Part shown: piece after piece, positions 33,582 through 44,231 of the stretch | Numbering within the stretch: position 1 is the stretch's first letter | How the letters are laid out: the number at the start of each line of letters is the position of its first letter | Translations under genes and position numbers: made by a program | Assembly: GCA_023229435.1 (NCBI GenBank) | Contig: JALNZF010000002.1 | Span: forward strand, 252,178-316,177 | Origin: Nitrospirota bacterium | GTDB taxonomy: Bacteria; Nitrospirota; UBA9217 | Direction of reading: 5' to 3' | DNA: 64,000 bases | Notes under the pieces: generated by a model | The model's input: the letters and a program-made list of their open reading frames with translations, nothing else | Databases searched by the model: none | Told to the model about the DNA's origin: nothing

Positions 33582-34916
33582 GTGAAGCCTGACTTCAAAG
33601 GCAAAAAGGTTACGGTGGTTGGTCTGGCGCGAAGCGGGGTGGCGGCGGCGCGGGCGCTCCATGCGCTCGGCGCGATCGTGACCGTGACGGACAAGAAGCC
33701 GATCGACCAGCTTATTGCGCAGGTTGCGTCCCTCGGCAGCGGCATCACGATTGAAGCGGGCGGCCATCCGGACCGGATCTTCATCGATACCGACCTCATC
33801 GTGCTCAGTCCCGGCGTGCCCGGGATCCCCCAGGTCCTGCAGGCACGGCAGCATGGTGTCAAGGTGATCAGCGAACTCGAACTTGCATGGCTGCTCTCTG
33901 ACGCGCCGTATATCGGCATCACCGGAACGAACGGCAAGTCAACGGTCACGACCCTCGTGGGACTGATGCTCGCGAAAGCGAAGAAGAAGGTTCTGGTGGC
34001 GGGAAATATCGGGAATGCGCTCACCGAGGATGTTCCGCAACTTACCGGCAAGGACTGGATCGTTGCCGAGCTTTCAAGCTTCCAGCTTGAGGACATCGAC
34101 ACCTTCAGGCCGCGCATCGCGACCATCCTGAACGTGACCCAGGACCATCTCGACCGGTATCACACGATCGAAGAATATGGAGAAGCCAAGGCGCGGATCT
34201 TCATGAACCAGCAAAAGAACGATTATCTGGTCTTGAATTTCGATGATCCCATCGTAAAATCGTACACCGGGCGGACAGAGGCCACGGTGATCCCCTTTTC
34301 ACGGCGGCTCCGGTTTAATCCCGGCGCGTGCGTGCTTGACGGATACCTCATGTTCAACGGACGGCGCATCATTGCCGTTGATGAACTAAAGATCGGCGGC
34401 GTGCATAACCTTGAAAACGCGCTCGCCGCAACAGCGCTGTCCCTCCTGGCCGGGGCTGATATCCAATCGGTGGCATCAGTGTTGCGGGAGTTTCCCGGTC
34501 TGGAGCACAGGCTCGAATTCGTTCGCATGAAAGACAGTGTTAGCTACATCAATGATTCTAAAGGCACGAATGTCGGCGCCGTGCTCAAATCCGTGGAAGG
34601 ATTCACCCGGCCCGTGATCCTGATCGCCGGGGGTCTGGACAAGGGAAGCGATTTCAGCCCGCTCTACGATCTGTTCAAGCGCAGGGTCAAGCTCCTGATC
34701 CTGATCGGCAAGGCCGCGGACAAGATGGCAAGGGTCCTCGGCATAGCAACGGAGACATTGTTCGCTCAGACGCTGCAGGAGGCTGTCCGGCTCGCGGCTG
34801 CCCGTGCCGGGCAAGGGGACGTTGTGCTGTTGTCGCCTGCATGCGCGAGCTTCGACATGTTCAAGGATTTCGAGGACCGCGGGAGACAGTTCAAGGAAGC
34901 GGTGAACAATCTATAA
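33582..34916 (+). CDS. murD: UDP-MurNAc-L-alanine:D-glutamate ligase MurD
   Basis: 444 residues with GTG start (TTGGAGGT just upstream). VVGLARSGVAAARAL at the N-terminus, ATP loop GITGTNGKSTVTTLVG (about 111-126), AELSSFQLE, LNVTQDHLDRY, INDSKGTNVGAVLKS and LLSPACASFDMFKDFEDRG are diagnostic. It adds D-Glu to UDP-MurNAc-L-Ala. Confidence 0.97.
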   Translation: MKPDFKGKKVTVVGLARSGVAAARALHALGAIVTVTDKKPIDQLIAQVASLGSGITIEAGGHPDRIFIDTDLIVLSPGVPGIPQVLQARQHGVKVISELELAWLLSDAPYIGITGTNGKSTVTTLVGLMLAKAKKKVLVAGNIGNALTEDVPQLTGKDWIVAELSSFQLEDIDTFRPRIATILNVTQDHLDRYHTIEEYGEAKARIFMNQQKNDYLVLNFDDPIVKSYTGRTEATVIPFSRRLRFNPGACVLDGYLMFNGRRIIAVDELKIGGVHNLENALAATALSLLAGADIQSVASVLREFPGLEHRLEFVRMKDSVSYINDSKGTNVGAVLKSVEGFTRPVILIAGGLDKGSDFSPLYDLFKRRVKLLILIGKAADKMARVLGIATETLFAQTLQEAVRLAAARAGQGDVVLLSPACASFDMFKDFEDRGRQFKEAVNNL

Positions 34917-34949
34917 TTCAGTGCGGATTTCGGAAGGCGGAGTGCGGAA

Positions 34950-36062
34950 TTGCAGAAGGTGATGCACCATAAGGGTCATTACGACGCCCTGCTGCTCGCG
35001 GCCATATTGGCGCTGCTGGTGGGCAGCGTCGTGATGGTGTATAGCTCAAGCAGCGTTGTGGCGCTTACGACCTACGACGATCCGGCGCACTTCATGAAGC
35101 GTCAGATCATGTGGGCGGTCATCGGCCTTGCTCTGATGGCGCTTGCGATGCGCATGGACCACCGCGTGCTCCAGGACAGGCGGACCGTGCTCGCCCTGCT
35201 GATCGTTTCCCTGCTGCTGCTTGCGTCAACGCTCATACCCGGCGTGGGGAAAATGGTCAACGGGTCCCGGAGGTGGTTGCGGCTCGGTTTTGTTTCGTTC
35301 CAGCCGTCGGAGCTTGCCAAATTCGCGATCGTTGTGTACATGAGCCACTACATCGTGAAAAAAGGGGAGCTGCTTCGCGATTTCAGGAACGGACTGTTCC
35401 CGGCCTATATCGTTACCGGAGTGTTCCTTCTCCTGGCGCTCCGCCAGCCGGATTTCGGCGCTGCCATGACGCTCGCGGGCGTGGCCGGCATCATGCTCTT
35501 CGCCGGGGGCGCGAACCTTCTTCAGCTTGGCGGTACGGTGCTTGCTGCGCTTCCCTTTATCTATGTTGCCGTGGCGCACAGCGCGTACCGTGCACGCAGG
35601 GTCTTCTCGTTCCTCGACCCCTGGGCCGACCCGCAGGGGGCGGGCCACCAGATCATCCAGTCGTTCCTTGCCTTTGGCAGCGGCGGTGTGTTCGGCCGCG
35701 GTCTGGGTGAAGGGAGGCAGAAGCTTCTCTTCCTGCCGGAGCGGCATTCGGATTTTATCTACGCGGTGATCGGAGAGGAGCTTGGCCTGATCGGGTCGCT
35801 CGTCGTGGTCGCGCTCTTTCTTGTCATATTATGGCGGGGGGTGCAGATCGCTCTTGGCTCGGAAGATATGTTCAGTCGTCTGCTCGCTCTCGGCATCACG
35901 CTCCTGATCTGTTTGCAGGGGCTGATCAACATGCTGGTCGTGACCGGGCTGCTGCCTACAAAGGGCATCGCGCTTCCGCTGGTGAGCTACGGCGGCTCAT
36001 CGCTGGTGATCACCATGATGGCGCTCGGGGTGCTGTTGAATATTTCAAAGGAAACGACATGA
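34950..36062 (+). CDS. ftsW: Septal peptidoglycan glycosyltransferase FtsW
   Basis: 370 residues with about ten transmembrane helices (SEDS family). Key segments: GSRRWLRLGFVSFQPSELAK, LLLALRQPDFGAAM (catalytic Asp region), PLVSYGGSSL near the end, and AVIGEELGLIG. The first codon is TTG 34950 inside a GCGGAATTGC repeat; ATG 34962 behind AGAAGG is equally plausible. It polymerises glycan at the septum with FtsI. Confidence 0.96.
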   Translation: MQKVMHHKGHYDALLLAAILALLVGSVVMVYSSSSVVALTTYDDPAHFMKRQIMWAVIGLALMALAMRMDHRVLQDRRTVLALLIVSLLLLASTLIPGVGKMVNGSRRWLRLGFVSFQPSELAKFAIVVYMSHYIVKKGELLRDFRNGLFPAYIVTGVFLLLALRQPDFGAAMTLAGVAGIMLFAGGANLLQLGGTVLAALPFIYVAVAHSAYRARRVFSFLDPWADPQGAGHQIIQSFLAFGSGGVFGRGLGEGRQKLLFLPERHSDFIYAVIGEELGLIGSLVVVALFLVILWRGVQIALGSEDMFSRLLALGITLLICLQGLINMLVVTGLLPTKGIALPLVSYGGSSLVITMMALGVLLNISKETT

Positions 36063-36128
36063 ACATGAATGCAGATTGCGGAATGTGGATTGCGGAATGA
36101 AACCAGGGAAGAGAAATAAGCGCGCGGC

Positions 36129-37211
36129 ATGAAGATCATTATCGCAGGCGGGGGGACCGGGGGCCATCTGTATCCGGGGATCGCCATCGCCCGTGAACTG
36201 CTGAAGGAAAGCGGCAACGAGGTCCTGTTCGTCGGTACGAGGCAGGGGATCGAGGCCAGAGTGCTCCCGAAAGAAGGACTTCCGGTCCGCTTTATCACGG
36301 TCGGAAAGCTCAAAGGCATGAAGCTCCTGTCTGTCATCAAGACAATGGGCACGCTGCCCATGAGCGTACTCCAGTCCTTGATGGTGCTTCGCGAGGTCAG
36401 GCCTGATGTGGTGATCGGCGTGGGTGGATATTCCTCAGGCCCGATGGGACTTGCGGCATTGGTTCTCCGGGTTCCTCTGTTTATCGTGGAGCCGAATTCC
36501 TATGCCGGACTTGCGAACAGGTATCTGGGGAAGCGTGCTGATAAGGTGATCCTCTGCTTTCCCGGGACCGGTGCGAAGAAGTTTTTCCCTCCCGGGAAAA
36601 CAGTGGATCTCGGCCCGCTGGTCAGGCAGGGGATCGAAAAAGGCGACCGCGACAAAGCGCTCGCTGGTTTCGGGCTTGAAACGGGAAGGTTCACGGTCTT
36701 TGTGATGGGCGGGAGCGGGGGCGCTCACGCAATCAATATGGCAATGAAAAAGGCCGTACTCTCTCTGAAAAACATCCGCGTGCTTCAGATCCTTCACCAG
36801 ACCGGTGAAAAGGACGCTGTCGAGGTTGCTGATGGTTATCGTGATGCGGGAGTAAAAGCAATCGTGCTCCCTTTTATCCACGACATGGCAGGCGCGTACG
36901 CCGCCGCCGACCTGGTGATCGGCCGGGCGGGTGCAACCACGGTGGCTGAGCTTGCGGTTTGCGGGAAACGCGCGGTGCTGATCCCTTTTCCCTTTGCCGC
37001 GGACAACCACCAGGAGTACAATGCGACGACGCTTGCGGCGCGCGGCACGGCCGAGGTGATCATCCAGAAGGACCTGACGCCGGAGAAACTGGCAAGCGTC
37101 ATCAAAAAGTACAGTGCACAGGGGACCGGCGCGGCGAGCGCTGCTCCGATGGAAAATACGGCGGCAACGGAGATCGTAAGGATCTGTAAAGACTATGTTC
37201 AAAAAAATTAA
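36129..37211 (+). CDS. murG: UDP-GlcNAc:lipid I GlcNAc-transferase MurG
   Basis: 360 residues. The N-terminal IIIAGGGTGGHLYPGIAIA loop, GVGGYSSGPMGLAA, VMGGSGGAHAINMA and the C-domain VIGRAGATTVAEL...PFPFAADNHQEYNA are the MurG signature elements. It makes lipid II on the cytoplasmic face. Its end overlaps murC by 17 bp. Confidence 0.97.
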   Translation: MKIIIAGGGTGGHLYPGIAIARELLKESGNEVLFVGTRQGIEARVLPKEGLPVRFITVGKLKGMKLLSVIKTMGTLPMSVLQSLMVLREVRPDVVIGVGGYSSGPMGLAALVLRVPLFIVEPNSYAGLANRYLGKRADKVILCFPGTGAKKFFPPGKTVDLGPLVRQGIEKGDRDKALAGFGLETGRFTVFVMGGSGGAHAINMAMKKAVLSLKNIRVLQILHQTGEKDAVEVADGYRDAGVKAIVLPFIHDMAGAYAAADLVIGRAGATTVAELAVCGKRAVLIPFPFAADNHQEYNATTLAARGTAEVIIQKDLTPEKLASVIKKYSAQGTGAASAAPMENTAATEIVRICKDYVQKN

Positions 37212-38580
37212 ACACATCCATTTTGTGGGGATCGGCGGAATCGGCATGAGCGGCATAGCCGAAGTGCTCCTGAACCTCGGCTACAAGGTCACCGGTTCGG
37301 ACTTGAAGGAGTCGGACACGACGGAACGGCTTAAAAAACTGGGCGGCGAAATATTCATCGGCCATCACGCGGAGAACATCACTACACCGCACGTGGTCGT
37401 GATCTCGTCGGCGGTGAAGAACGACAATGTCGAGGTGATCGCCGCGAGGGAAAGGCAAATCCCGGTCATTCCCCGGGCGGAAATGCTCGCCGAATTAATG
37501 CGGCTCAAGTACGGCATTGCCATCGCGGGCGCGCACGGGAAAACCACGACAACCTCCATGGTGGCCACGGTGCTCGCGGCAGGCGGGATCGACCCCACGG
37601 TCGTGATCGGCGGCAGGCTGAACAGCCTCGGCACGAACGCCAAACTCGGCCAGGGCGAGTTCCTTGTGGCCGAGGCGGACGAGAGCGACGGGAGCTTCCT
37701 GAAACTTTCCCCGACCATCGGCGTGGTCACGACCATCGATGAAGAGCATCTTGATTACTATAAGGACATCAACGAGATCAAGGCGGCATTTCTTACGTTC
37801 ATCAACAAGGTCCCGTTCTACGGCGTGTCCATCCTGTGCCTGGACCAGCCGCATATCCAGTCCCTTATCCCGTTCGTGCAGAAACGGTACCTGACCTACG
37901 GTTTGAGCTCGCAGGCCGATTATCAGGCGCGTGACATCTCGCTCAAGCCGCTCGGATCCACGTTCAAGGTGCTGAACCACGCACGGGACCTTGGATCGTT
38001 CGAACTCTCGGTGCCCGGTGAGCATAATATCAACAACAGCCTTGCGGCCATTGCCGTGGCGCGGGAACTGGACGTCGACCTCGAGGTCATCAGAAAATCG
38101 CTCAAGGACTTCAGCGGCGTGCAGCGGCGGTTCCAGATCAAGGGCGAGGCAGGCGGGATAATCATTGTCGATGATTACGGCCATCACCCCACGGAGGTAA
38201 AAGCCACGCTTGCCGCGGCTGCAGCGGGCATGGAGCGGCGCGTGGTCGTCGTGTTCCAGCCTCACCGTTATACACGGACGCAGCATCTGCTCGAGGATTT
38301 CTTTACCGCGTTCAACCAGGCGGACGCCCTGGTGGTCATGGACATCTACGCGGCAGGGGAAAAACCGATCCCCGGCGTGTCGGGCCAGGCCTTGTACGAA
38401 GGGATCAAGAAGCACGGGCATAAGGACGTGACCTTCATTTCGGACCGCGGAAAGATCGTCGAGCACATGGTATCGGTGCTTAAAAAAGGCGACCTCATGA
38501 TCACACTCGGCGCCGGAGATGTATGGAAACTTGGCGAACAGGTTTTAGAAAAATTGAAACGTGGAGATAACAAACTTTAA
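37195..38580 (+). CDS. murC: UDP-MurNAc:L-alanine ligase MurC
   Basis: 461 residues. HFVGIGGIGMSGIAEVLLNL, IAIAGAHGKTTTTSMVA (ATP loop, about 106-122), EADESDGSFL, DEEHLDYY, DDYGHHPTEVKA and FQPHRYTRT are all present. It starts the peptide side chain by adding L-Ala. It overlaps murG upstream and murB downstream (20 bp), so the three are translationally coupled. Confidence 0.97.
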   Translation: MFKKIKHIHFVGIGGIGMSGIAEVLLNLGYKVTGSDLKESDTTERLKKLGGEIFIGHHAENITTPHVVVISSAVKNDNVEVIAARERQIPVIPRAEMLAELMRLKYGIAIAGAHGKTTTTSMVATVLAAGGIDPTVVIGGRLNSLGTNAKLGQGEFLVAEADESDGSFLKLSPTIGVVTTIDEEHLDYYKDINEIKAAFLTFINKVPFYGVSILCLDQPHIQSLIPFVQKRYLTYGLSSQADYQARDISLKPLGSTFKVLNHARDLGSFELSVPGEHNINNSLAAIAVARELDVDLEVIRKSLKDFSGVQRRFQIKGEAGGIIIVDDYGHHPTEVKATLAAAAAGMERRVVVVFQPHRYTRTQHLLEDFFTAFNQADALVVMDIYAAGEKPIPGVSGQALYEGIKKHGHKDVTFISDRGKIVEHMVSVLKKGDLMITLGAGDVWKLGEQVLEKLKRGDNKL

Positions 38581-39469
38581 AGGCGACATCAAGAGGAACG
38601 AACCGCTGAGCAGGCACACGTCATACGCCATCGGCGGTCCTGCGGACATCCTTGCCTGGCCCGCTGACCGGGAGGACCTCCGTCTCCTTCTGCAGGCGAT
38701 CAAGACACAGCAGCAGCGCTGCTTCATCCTCGGCGGGGGCACCAACCTGCTTGTTCGGGACGGCGGGTTTCGCGGCGTGATGATCGCCCTGCAGCGCATG
38801 CATAGGATCAAGATCGAACGGGAATACCGCTCGATCGGCGGCGCCTTTGCCGTGGTGTACGCTGAAGCCGGCGCGTCCCTGGTAAAGCTTCTCTCCTTTG
38901 CCGTTGAGCATGGACTCACCGGACTCGAGTTCGCCGCCGGCATCCCGGGCACGGTCGGCGGTGCAATCTGCATGAACGCCGGCACGTCCCTTGGCGAGAT
39001 GGGCGATATTGTTGAATCCGTTGCCCTGATCTCGCCCGACGGCGAGCTGAACACCCGGAGTGCGGAGGAGATGGCGTTCGGCTACCGGACGGCCTCGGTC
39101 CCCGAAGGGCACCTGGTGCTGGAGGTGAGGGTGGTCCTGCGGCGCGATGATAAAGAGAAGATCAAGGCGCGGATTAAAGAACTGCTGGTCACGAGAAAAC
39201 AGCGCCAGCCCTGGGGCTTCCCGAATGCAGGATCGGTGTTCAAGAACCCGCAGGAAGAGTCTGCCGGCATGCTGATAGAGAGTGCCGGGCTCAAGGGCCG
39301 AATGGTCGGCGGCGCGCAGGTTTCTGAAAAACACGCCAACATTATTGTGAACACGGGGAAGGCGAAAGCAGCGGATGTGCTGGAGCTCATGGATATCGTC
39401 AAAGAGAAAGTTCTTGAGGTATCCGGCGTGCGGCTTGAGCCGGAGATAAAGATAATAGGAGAAGATTAA
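38561..39469 (+). CDS. murB: UDP-N-acetylenolpyruvoylglucosamine reductase MurB
   Basis: 302 residues with GTG start inside the end of murC. FAD-binding LSRHTSYAIGGPAD, ILGGGTNLLVRDGGFRG, FAAGIPGTVGGAICMNAG, FGYR, and the catalytic serine loop NAGSVFKNPQE are clear, as is the C-terminal EVSGVRLEPEIKIIG. The absence of a Tyr loop insert points to a compact type II form, though this is judged by eye. It reduces enolpyruvyl-UDP-GlcNAc to UDP-MurNAc with NADPH. Confidence 0.96.
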   Translation: MEITNFKGDIKRNEPLSRHTSYAIGGPADILAWPADREDLRLLLQAIKTQQQRCFILGGGTNLLVRDGGFRGVMIALQRMHRIKIEREYRSIGGAFAVVYAEAGASLVKLLSFAVEHGLTGLEFAAGIPGTVGGAICMNAGTSLGEMGDIVESVALISPDGELNTRSAEEMAFGYRTASVPEGHLVLEVRVVLRRDDKEKIKARIKELLVTRKQRQPWGFPNAGSVFKNPQEESAGMLIESAGLKGRMVGGAQVSEKHANIIVNTGKAKAADVLELMDIVKEKVLEVSGVRLEPEIKIIGED

Positions 39470-39476
39470 GAAAGGC

Positions 39477-39606
39477 AAATTCCAAATTACAAGCACCAAT
39501 AATCAAATAAATTCCAATATCCAAATTCCAACGCCTCAGAATGTTTGGTTATTGAGATTTGGTTATTGGTGATTATTTGTAATTTGTGATTTGGAGCTTG
39601 GAATTT
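39477..39606. repeat. AT-rich palindromic repeat between murB and ddl
   Basis: AAATTCCAA (39477) is mirrored by TTGGAATTT (ending 39606). Inside, ATTACAAGCACCAATAATCAAAT pairs with ATTTGGTTATTGGTGATTATTTGTAAT. A typical dispersed intergenic repeat, and it abuts the ddl start. Confidence 0.65.
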
Positions 39607-39611
39607 TCATT

Positions 39612-40538
39612 ATGATGTTGGTAACGAAGAAAAAGATCGGTGTTCTCATGGGCGGATTATCGTCGGAGCGGGAGGTTTCGCTTGCGAGCGGGAATGCGAT
39701 CCTGGGGGCGCTGAGGGGAAAGGGATATGCCGCCGTGGCAATCGATGTCGGCCGGGATATCGACGAGCGCATACGAAAAGCCGACATCGAGGTCGCCTTC
39801 AACGGTCTCCACGGCAAGTTCGGCGAGGATGGCGCGATCCAGGGACTGCTCGAGGTCATGGGCATTCCCTATACGGGCTCGGGCATCCTCGCGAGCGCCA
39901 TGGGCATGAACAAGATCATCTCCAAGGCCGTGTTCAAGGCCTATGGTCTCCACGTGGGGCCCTTCATGGTTGTTTCCGCCGGCGACAAGGAATCGCTCGC
40001 GAGGGCGGCGGCAACAATCGGTTTTCCCCTGGTCGTCAAGCCGAGCTCCGAGGGCTCAAGTGTGGGGGTGAGCGTGGTCAACACGGGCGATGAGCTTGCT
40101 CCTGCAATGAAACTTGCTCTTTCGTATGATCGCGAGGTCCTGATCGAACACTACATCCGCGGGATGGAGATACAGGTCGGCGTCCTGGGTGAGCGCGCCC
40201 TGGGCGCCATCGAGATCGTGCCGAAGGATGTTTTCTACAGCTATAAGGCAAAGTACGAACAAGGGATGTCGGAACATTTTTTTCCCGCACGGGTCCCCGA
40301 GGCGGTGTACAAACGTACACTCGATGCGGGGTTGGCCGCGCATCGCGCCCTGGGCTGTCGGGGATACAGCAGGGTGGATTTCATAATTGATGCCGCCGGC
40401 ACTCCGTATATCCTTGAAGTGAACTCCCTGCCGGGCATGACGGCGACGAGCCTGCTGCCCGACATCGCACGAGGTATCGGAATGTCGTTCCCTGACCTGG
40501 TGGAGGAAATTCTGCGATTGGCGCTTGAGAAACGGTGA
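39612..40538 (+). CDS. ddl: D-alanine--D-alanine ligase
   Basis: 308 residues from ATG 39612 (39615 equally possible); upstream codons are repeat sequence. IGVLMGGLSSEREVSL, FNGLHGKFGEDGAIQGLLE, GIPYTGSG, PLVVKPSSEGSSVGVS, YKAKYEQGMSEHFFPA and LEVNSLPGMT mark an ATP-grasp D-Ala-D-Ala ligase. Its product is the MurF substrate. The order murB-ddl-ftsQ-ftsA-ftsZ is standard. Confidence 0.96.
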   Translation: MMLVTKKKIGVLMGGLSSEREVSLASGNAILGALRGKGYAAVAIDVGRDIDERIRKADIEVAFNGLHGKFGEDGAIQGLLEVMGIPYTGSGILASAMGMNKIISKAVFKAYGLHVGPFMVVSAGDKESLARAAATIGFPLVVKPSSEGSSVGVSVVNTGDELAPAMKLALSYDREVLIEHYIRGMEIQVGVLGERALGAIEIVPKDVFYSYKAKYEQGMSEHFFPARVPEAVYKRTLDAGLAAHRALGCRGYSRVDFIIDAAGTPYILEVNSLPGMTATSLLPDIARGIGMSFPDLVEEILRLALEKR

Positions 40539-40578
40539 TGAGGAGGCAGTAGGACGTAGGAGGTAGGAAGCAGGGAGA

Positions 40579-41475
40579 ATGCGAGATTATAAAAACGTCA
40601 ACGTCCCGAGATCGTACCGCGGCAGCTCGAACCGCTCGACCGTGAAGCGGGCCATCGTGGGACGCGCTGCCGGACGGGCGCGGACAGGCGGAACCGGGGT
40701 CAAACGTGTTGCGCTGCAGATCATCACGATCGTCATGATCGCAGCCGGCGGCTTGCTGGCGTGGAAAGCGTACCAGACGCTCCTGCACGCTGAGATGTTC
40801 CAGATCGCGGGCGTTGACGTACAGGGTGCGAAGCAGATAAGCGAGGCTGATCTCAGAGAGATCGCCGGCGTGTTCAAAGGCAAGAACATTTTCCGAGTAG
40901 ACCTTGAGACCCCGGTCATGCGAGCGCGCGCGAACCCCTGGGTGAAGGATGCCCGGATATACCGCCGTCTGCCGAACAGGATCAGCATGGTCGTCACCGA
41001 GCGGGTCGCTTTTGCGCTGCTGGATACCGGCGACGGCATGTATGTGATGGACAATGAGGGGGTCGTCATCAACAGGATCGCGAAAGAGAACGCATCGGTA
41101 TGGCAGCTCCCGGTTGTGGCCGTCAAGCAGTCTCGCGTACGGCCCGGCGAGCAGGTGACGTACGAAGGTGTGGCCGAATCGCTGACGCTCATTGCCGAGA
41201 TCGCCGAGCGGGGCGGATGGAGGATGCGTGAGGTGACGATCAAGGCAGGATCTCCCGAGACGCTCAGCATTTTGTATGCCGACCATGAGTTCAAGATCGG
41301 TACGGGCAATTATCCGGAGAAGCTCCGCAGGCTTGCCGAGATCCTGTCTGACGGAACACAGCGAGGCATGGAGATCTCCTATGTGGACCTTCGTCCCGAG
41401 CGGCAGGCTGCCGTGATGGTGAAGAACAGCAGGGTTCAGGGGACAGGGACCAGGGTCAAGGGGAAAAAAATATAG
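40579..41475 (+). CDS. ftsQ: Cell division protein FtsQ
   Basis: 298 residues. A basic cytoplasmic tail (RSYRGSSNRSTVKRAIVGR) precedes one transmembrane helix (about 53-69, ALQIITIVMIAAGGLLAWK). The POTRA domain follows (FQIAGVDVQGAKQISEADLREIAGV, NPWVKDARIYRRLPNRISMVVTER), then the FtsQ beta domain. It recruits FtsB and FtsL in the divisome. The C-terminal residues are encoded by a GGGACAGGGACC low-complexity repeat, so the last dozen residues may be recently acquired. Confidence 0.92.
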   Translation: MRDYKNVNVPRSYRGSSNRSTVKRAIVGRAAGRARTGGTGVKRVALQIITIVMIAAGGLLAWKAYQTLLHAEMFQIAGVDVQGAKQISEADLREIAGVFKGKNIFRVDLETPVMRARANPWVKDARIYRRLPNRISMVVTERVAFALLDTGDGMYVMDNEGVVINRIAKENASVWQLPVVAVKQSRVRPGEQVTYEGVAESLTLIAEIAERGGWRMREVTIKAGSPETLSILYADHEFKIGTGNYPEKLRRLAEILSDGTQRGMEISYVDLRPERQAAVMVKNSRVQGTGTRVKGKKI

Positions 41476-41579
41476 GGCACTTTTCAGGAGACAGGAGACA
41501 GGGGACAGGGTCCGAAATAAAGCTTATGCATTACCTGTACCCTGACGACTGAACCCCGGACCCTTCCAAGGAGGACGCA

Positions 41580-42800
41580 GTGGCAAAAAAACCGAATAAT
41601 GTGCTCGTAGGTCTGGACCTGGGAACGACCAAGGTCTGCGCCATCGTCGGTGATGTCAAGGACGACGGACAGGTGGACATCATCGGGATCGGCATCAGTC
41701 CTTCGCACGGACTTAAAAAAGGCGTGGTCGTCAACATTGACAGCACGGTGGAGTCCATCAAAAAAGCCGTGCACGAGGCCGAGCTTATGGCCGGTGTGGA
41801 GATCAACGCCGTGTATGTGGGGATCTCCGGCAACCACATCAAGGGAATGAACTCGCGCGGCGTGGCGGCGATCAAGAATCGGGAGGTCGGACCGGCGGAC
41901 GTGGCGCGGGCCATCGACGGGGCGCGGGCGGTGAATATTCCCATGGACCAGCAGATCCTCCATGTTCTGCCGCAGGAATTCATCATCGACGATCAGGACG
42001 GGATCAAGGACCCGCTGGGAATGTCGGGCACGCGGCTTGACGTCAAGGTCCACATCATCACCGGCGCGGTGACCGCCATTCAGAACATCGTGAAAAGCTG
42101 CTCGCGCGCGGGGCTGCATGTGAACGACCTGGTGCTGCAGCCGCTCGCCTCGAGCAGGGCGGTGCTCACCTCCGAGGAGCAGGAACTCGGCGTGGTCGTC
42201 GTGGACATCGGCGGCGGGACAACGGACCTGGCGTTCTTCCTCGAGGGCAGCCTGTGGCACACCGAGGTGCTTCCCATCGGCGGAAATCATCTTACAAACG
42301 ACATCGCCATCGGCCTGCGCACCCCGGCCTCGGAGGCGGAAAAGATCAAGATCAAGTACGGGTGCGCCCTGTCTTCCCTCGTCAAGCACGAGGAAAGCCT
42401 CGATGTTCCCAGTGTGGGCGGACGGCCGCCCCGGCTCCTTTCGCGCCAGATCCTGTGTGAGATCATCGAGCCCCGTGTGGAAGAGCTGTTCGGCATGATA
42501 CAGCAGCGGCTCAAGAAGACCGGGTTCGAGGACATGTTCGCCTCCGGCGTCGTGCTTACCGGCGGCACGGCCCTGATGGAAGGCGTACAGGACGCCGCAG
42601 AGCGCTATCTTGGTCTGCCGATCCGGCGCGGCGTCCCGAGGAACATCGGCGGCCTCATGGATGTGGTGAACAGCCCGATATATGCCACGGGCGTGGGGCT
42701 TGTGCTTTACGGCGCGGAGAATGCGCAGGCTGCGCCGCGAAAATTCAGGAGCAACGGAAGCCTGAAGCGCCTCTGGAAGTGGGTGGAAGGATTCGTCTAA
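41580..42800 (+). CDS. ftsA: Cell division protein FtsA
   Basis: 406 residues with GTG start behind AAGGAGG. Actin-like ATPase: VGLDLGTTKVCAIVGD (phosphate 1), VVVDIGGGTTDLAFF (phosphate 2), GVVLTGGTALMEGVQD (adenosine). The SHS2/1C insertion follows the first subdomain. The C-terminal amphipathic helix LKRLWKWVEGFV is the membrane-targeting sequence tethering FtsZ. It is preceded by about 100 bp of GGAGACAGGGGACAGG low-complexity DNA. Confidence 0.97.
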   Translation: MAKKPNNVLVGLDLGTTKVCAIVGDVKDDGQVDIIGIGISPSHGLKKGVVVNIDSTVESIKKAVHEAELMAGVEINAVYVGISGNHIKGMNSRGVAAIKNREVGPADVARAIDGARAVNIPMDQQILHVLPQEFIIDDQDGIKDPLGMSGTRLDVKVHIITGAVTAIQNIVKSCSRAGLHVNDLVLQPLASSRAVLTSEEQELGVVVVDIGGGTTDLAFFLEGSLWHTEVLPIGGNHLTNDIAIGLRTPASEAEKIKIKYGCALSSLVKHEESLDVPSVGGRPPRLLSRQILCEIIEPRVEELFGMIQQRLKKTGFEDMFASGVVLTGGTALMEGVQDAAERYLGLPIRRGVPRNIGGLMDVVNSPIYATGVGLVLYGAENAQAAPRKFRSNGSLKRLWKWVEGFV

Positions 42801-42829
42801 CTCAGGGCAACAATAAGGGGGGCCAGGTC

Positions 42830-44101
<1,272 letters not shown>

Positions 44102-44159
44102 ACTTGATCACAGCGAAAGCAGACTCGAAATTGCAATATAAGCATGCAGAGACAATGCC

Positions 44160-44188
44160 TTGACTTTAACTGTTTTCCCCGATATTTT
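44160..44188 (+). promoter_or_regulatory. Candidate promoter of the DarTG/type III R-M island
   Basis: TTGACT (44160-44165), 17-nt spacer, TATTTT (44183-44188), just after ftsZ. It also shows that the long upstream frame extension of the first island gene (TTG at 44160) is not the real start. Confidence 0.55.
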
Positions 44189-44231
44189 GTTGTTAATAGT
44201 TCTCTTACTGGGTGGAAAGGAATATTCTGCT

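Noticed and set aside
44160..44231. Upstream extension of the first DarTG-island gene (hydrophobic leader from TTG 44160)
   Set aside because: The codons overlap a -35/-10 promoter and there is a good ribosome site ahead of ATG 44232, so the hydrophobic stretch is probably not translated.
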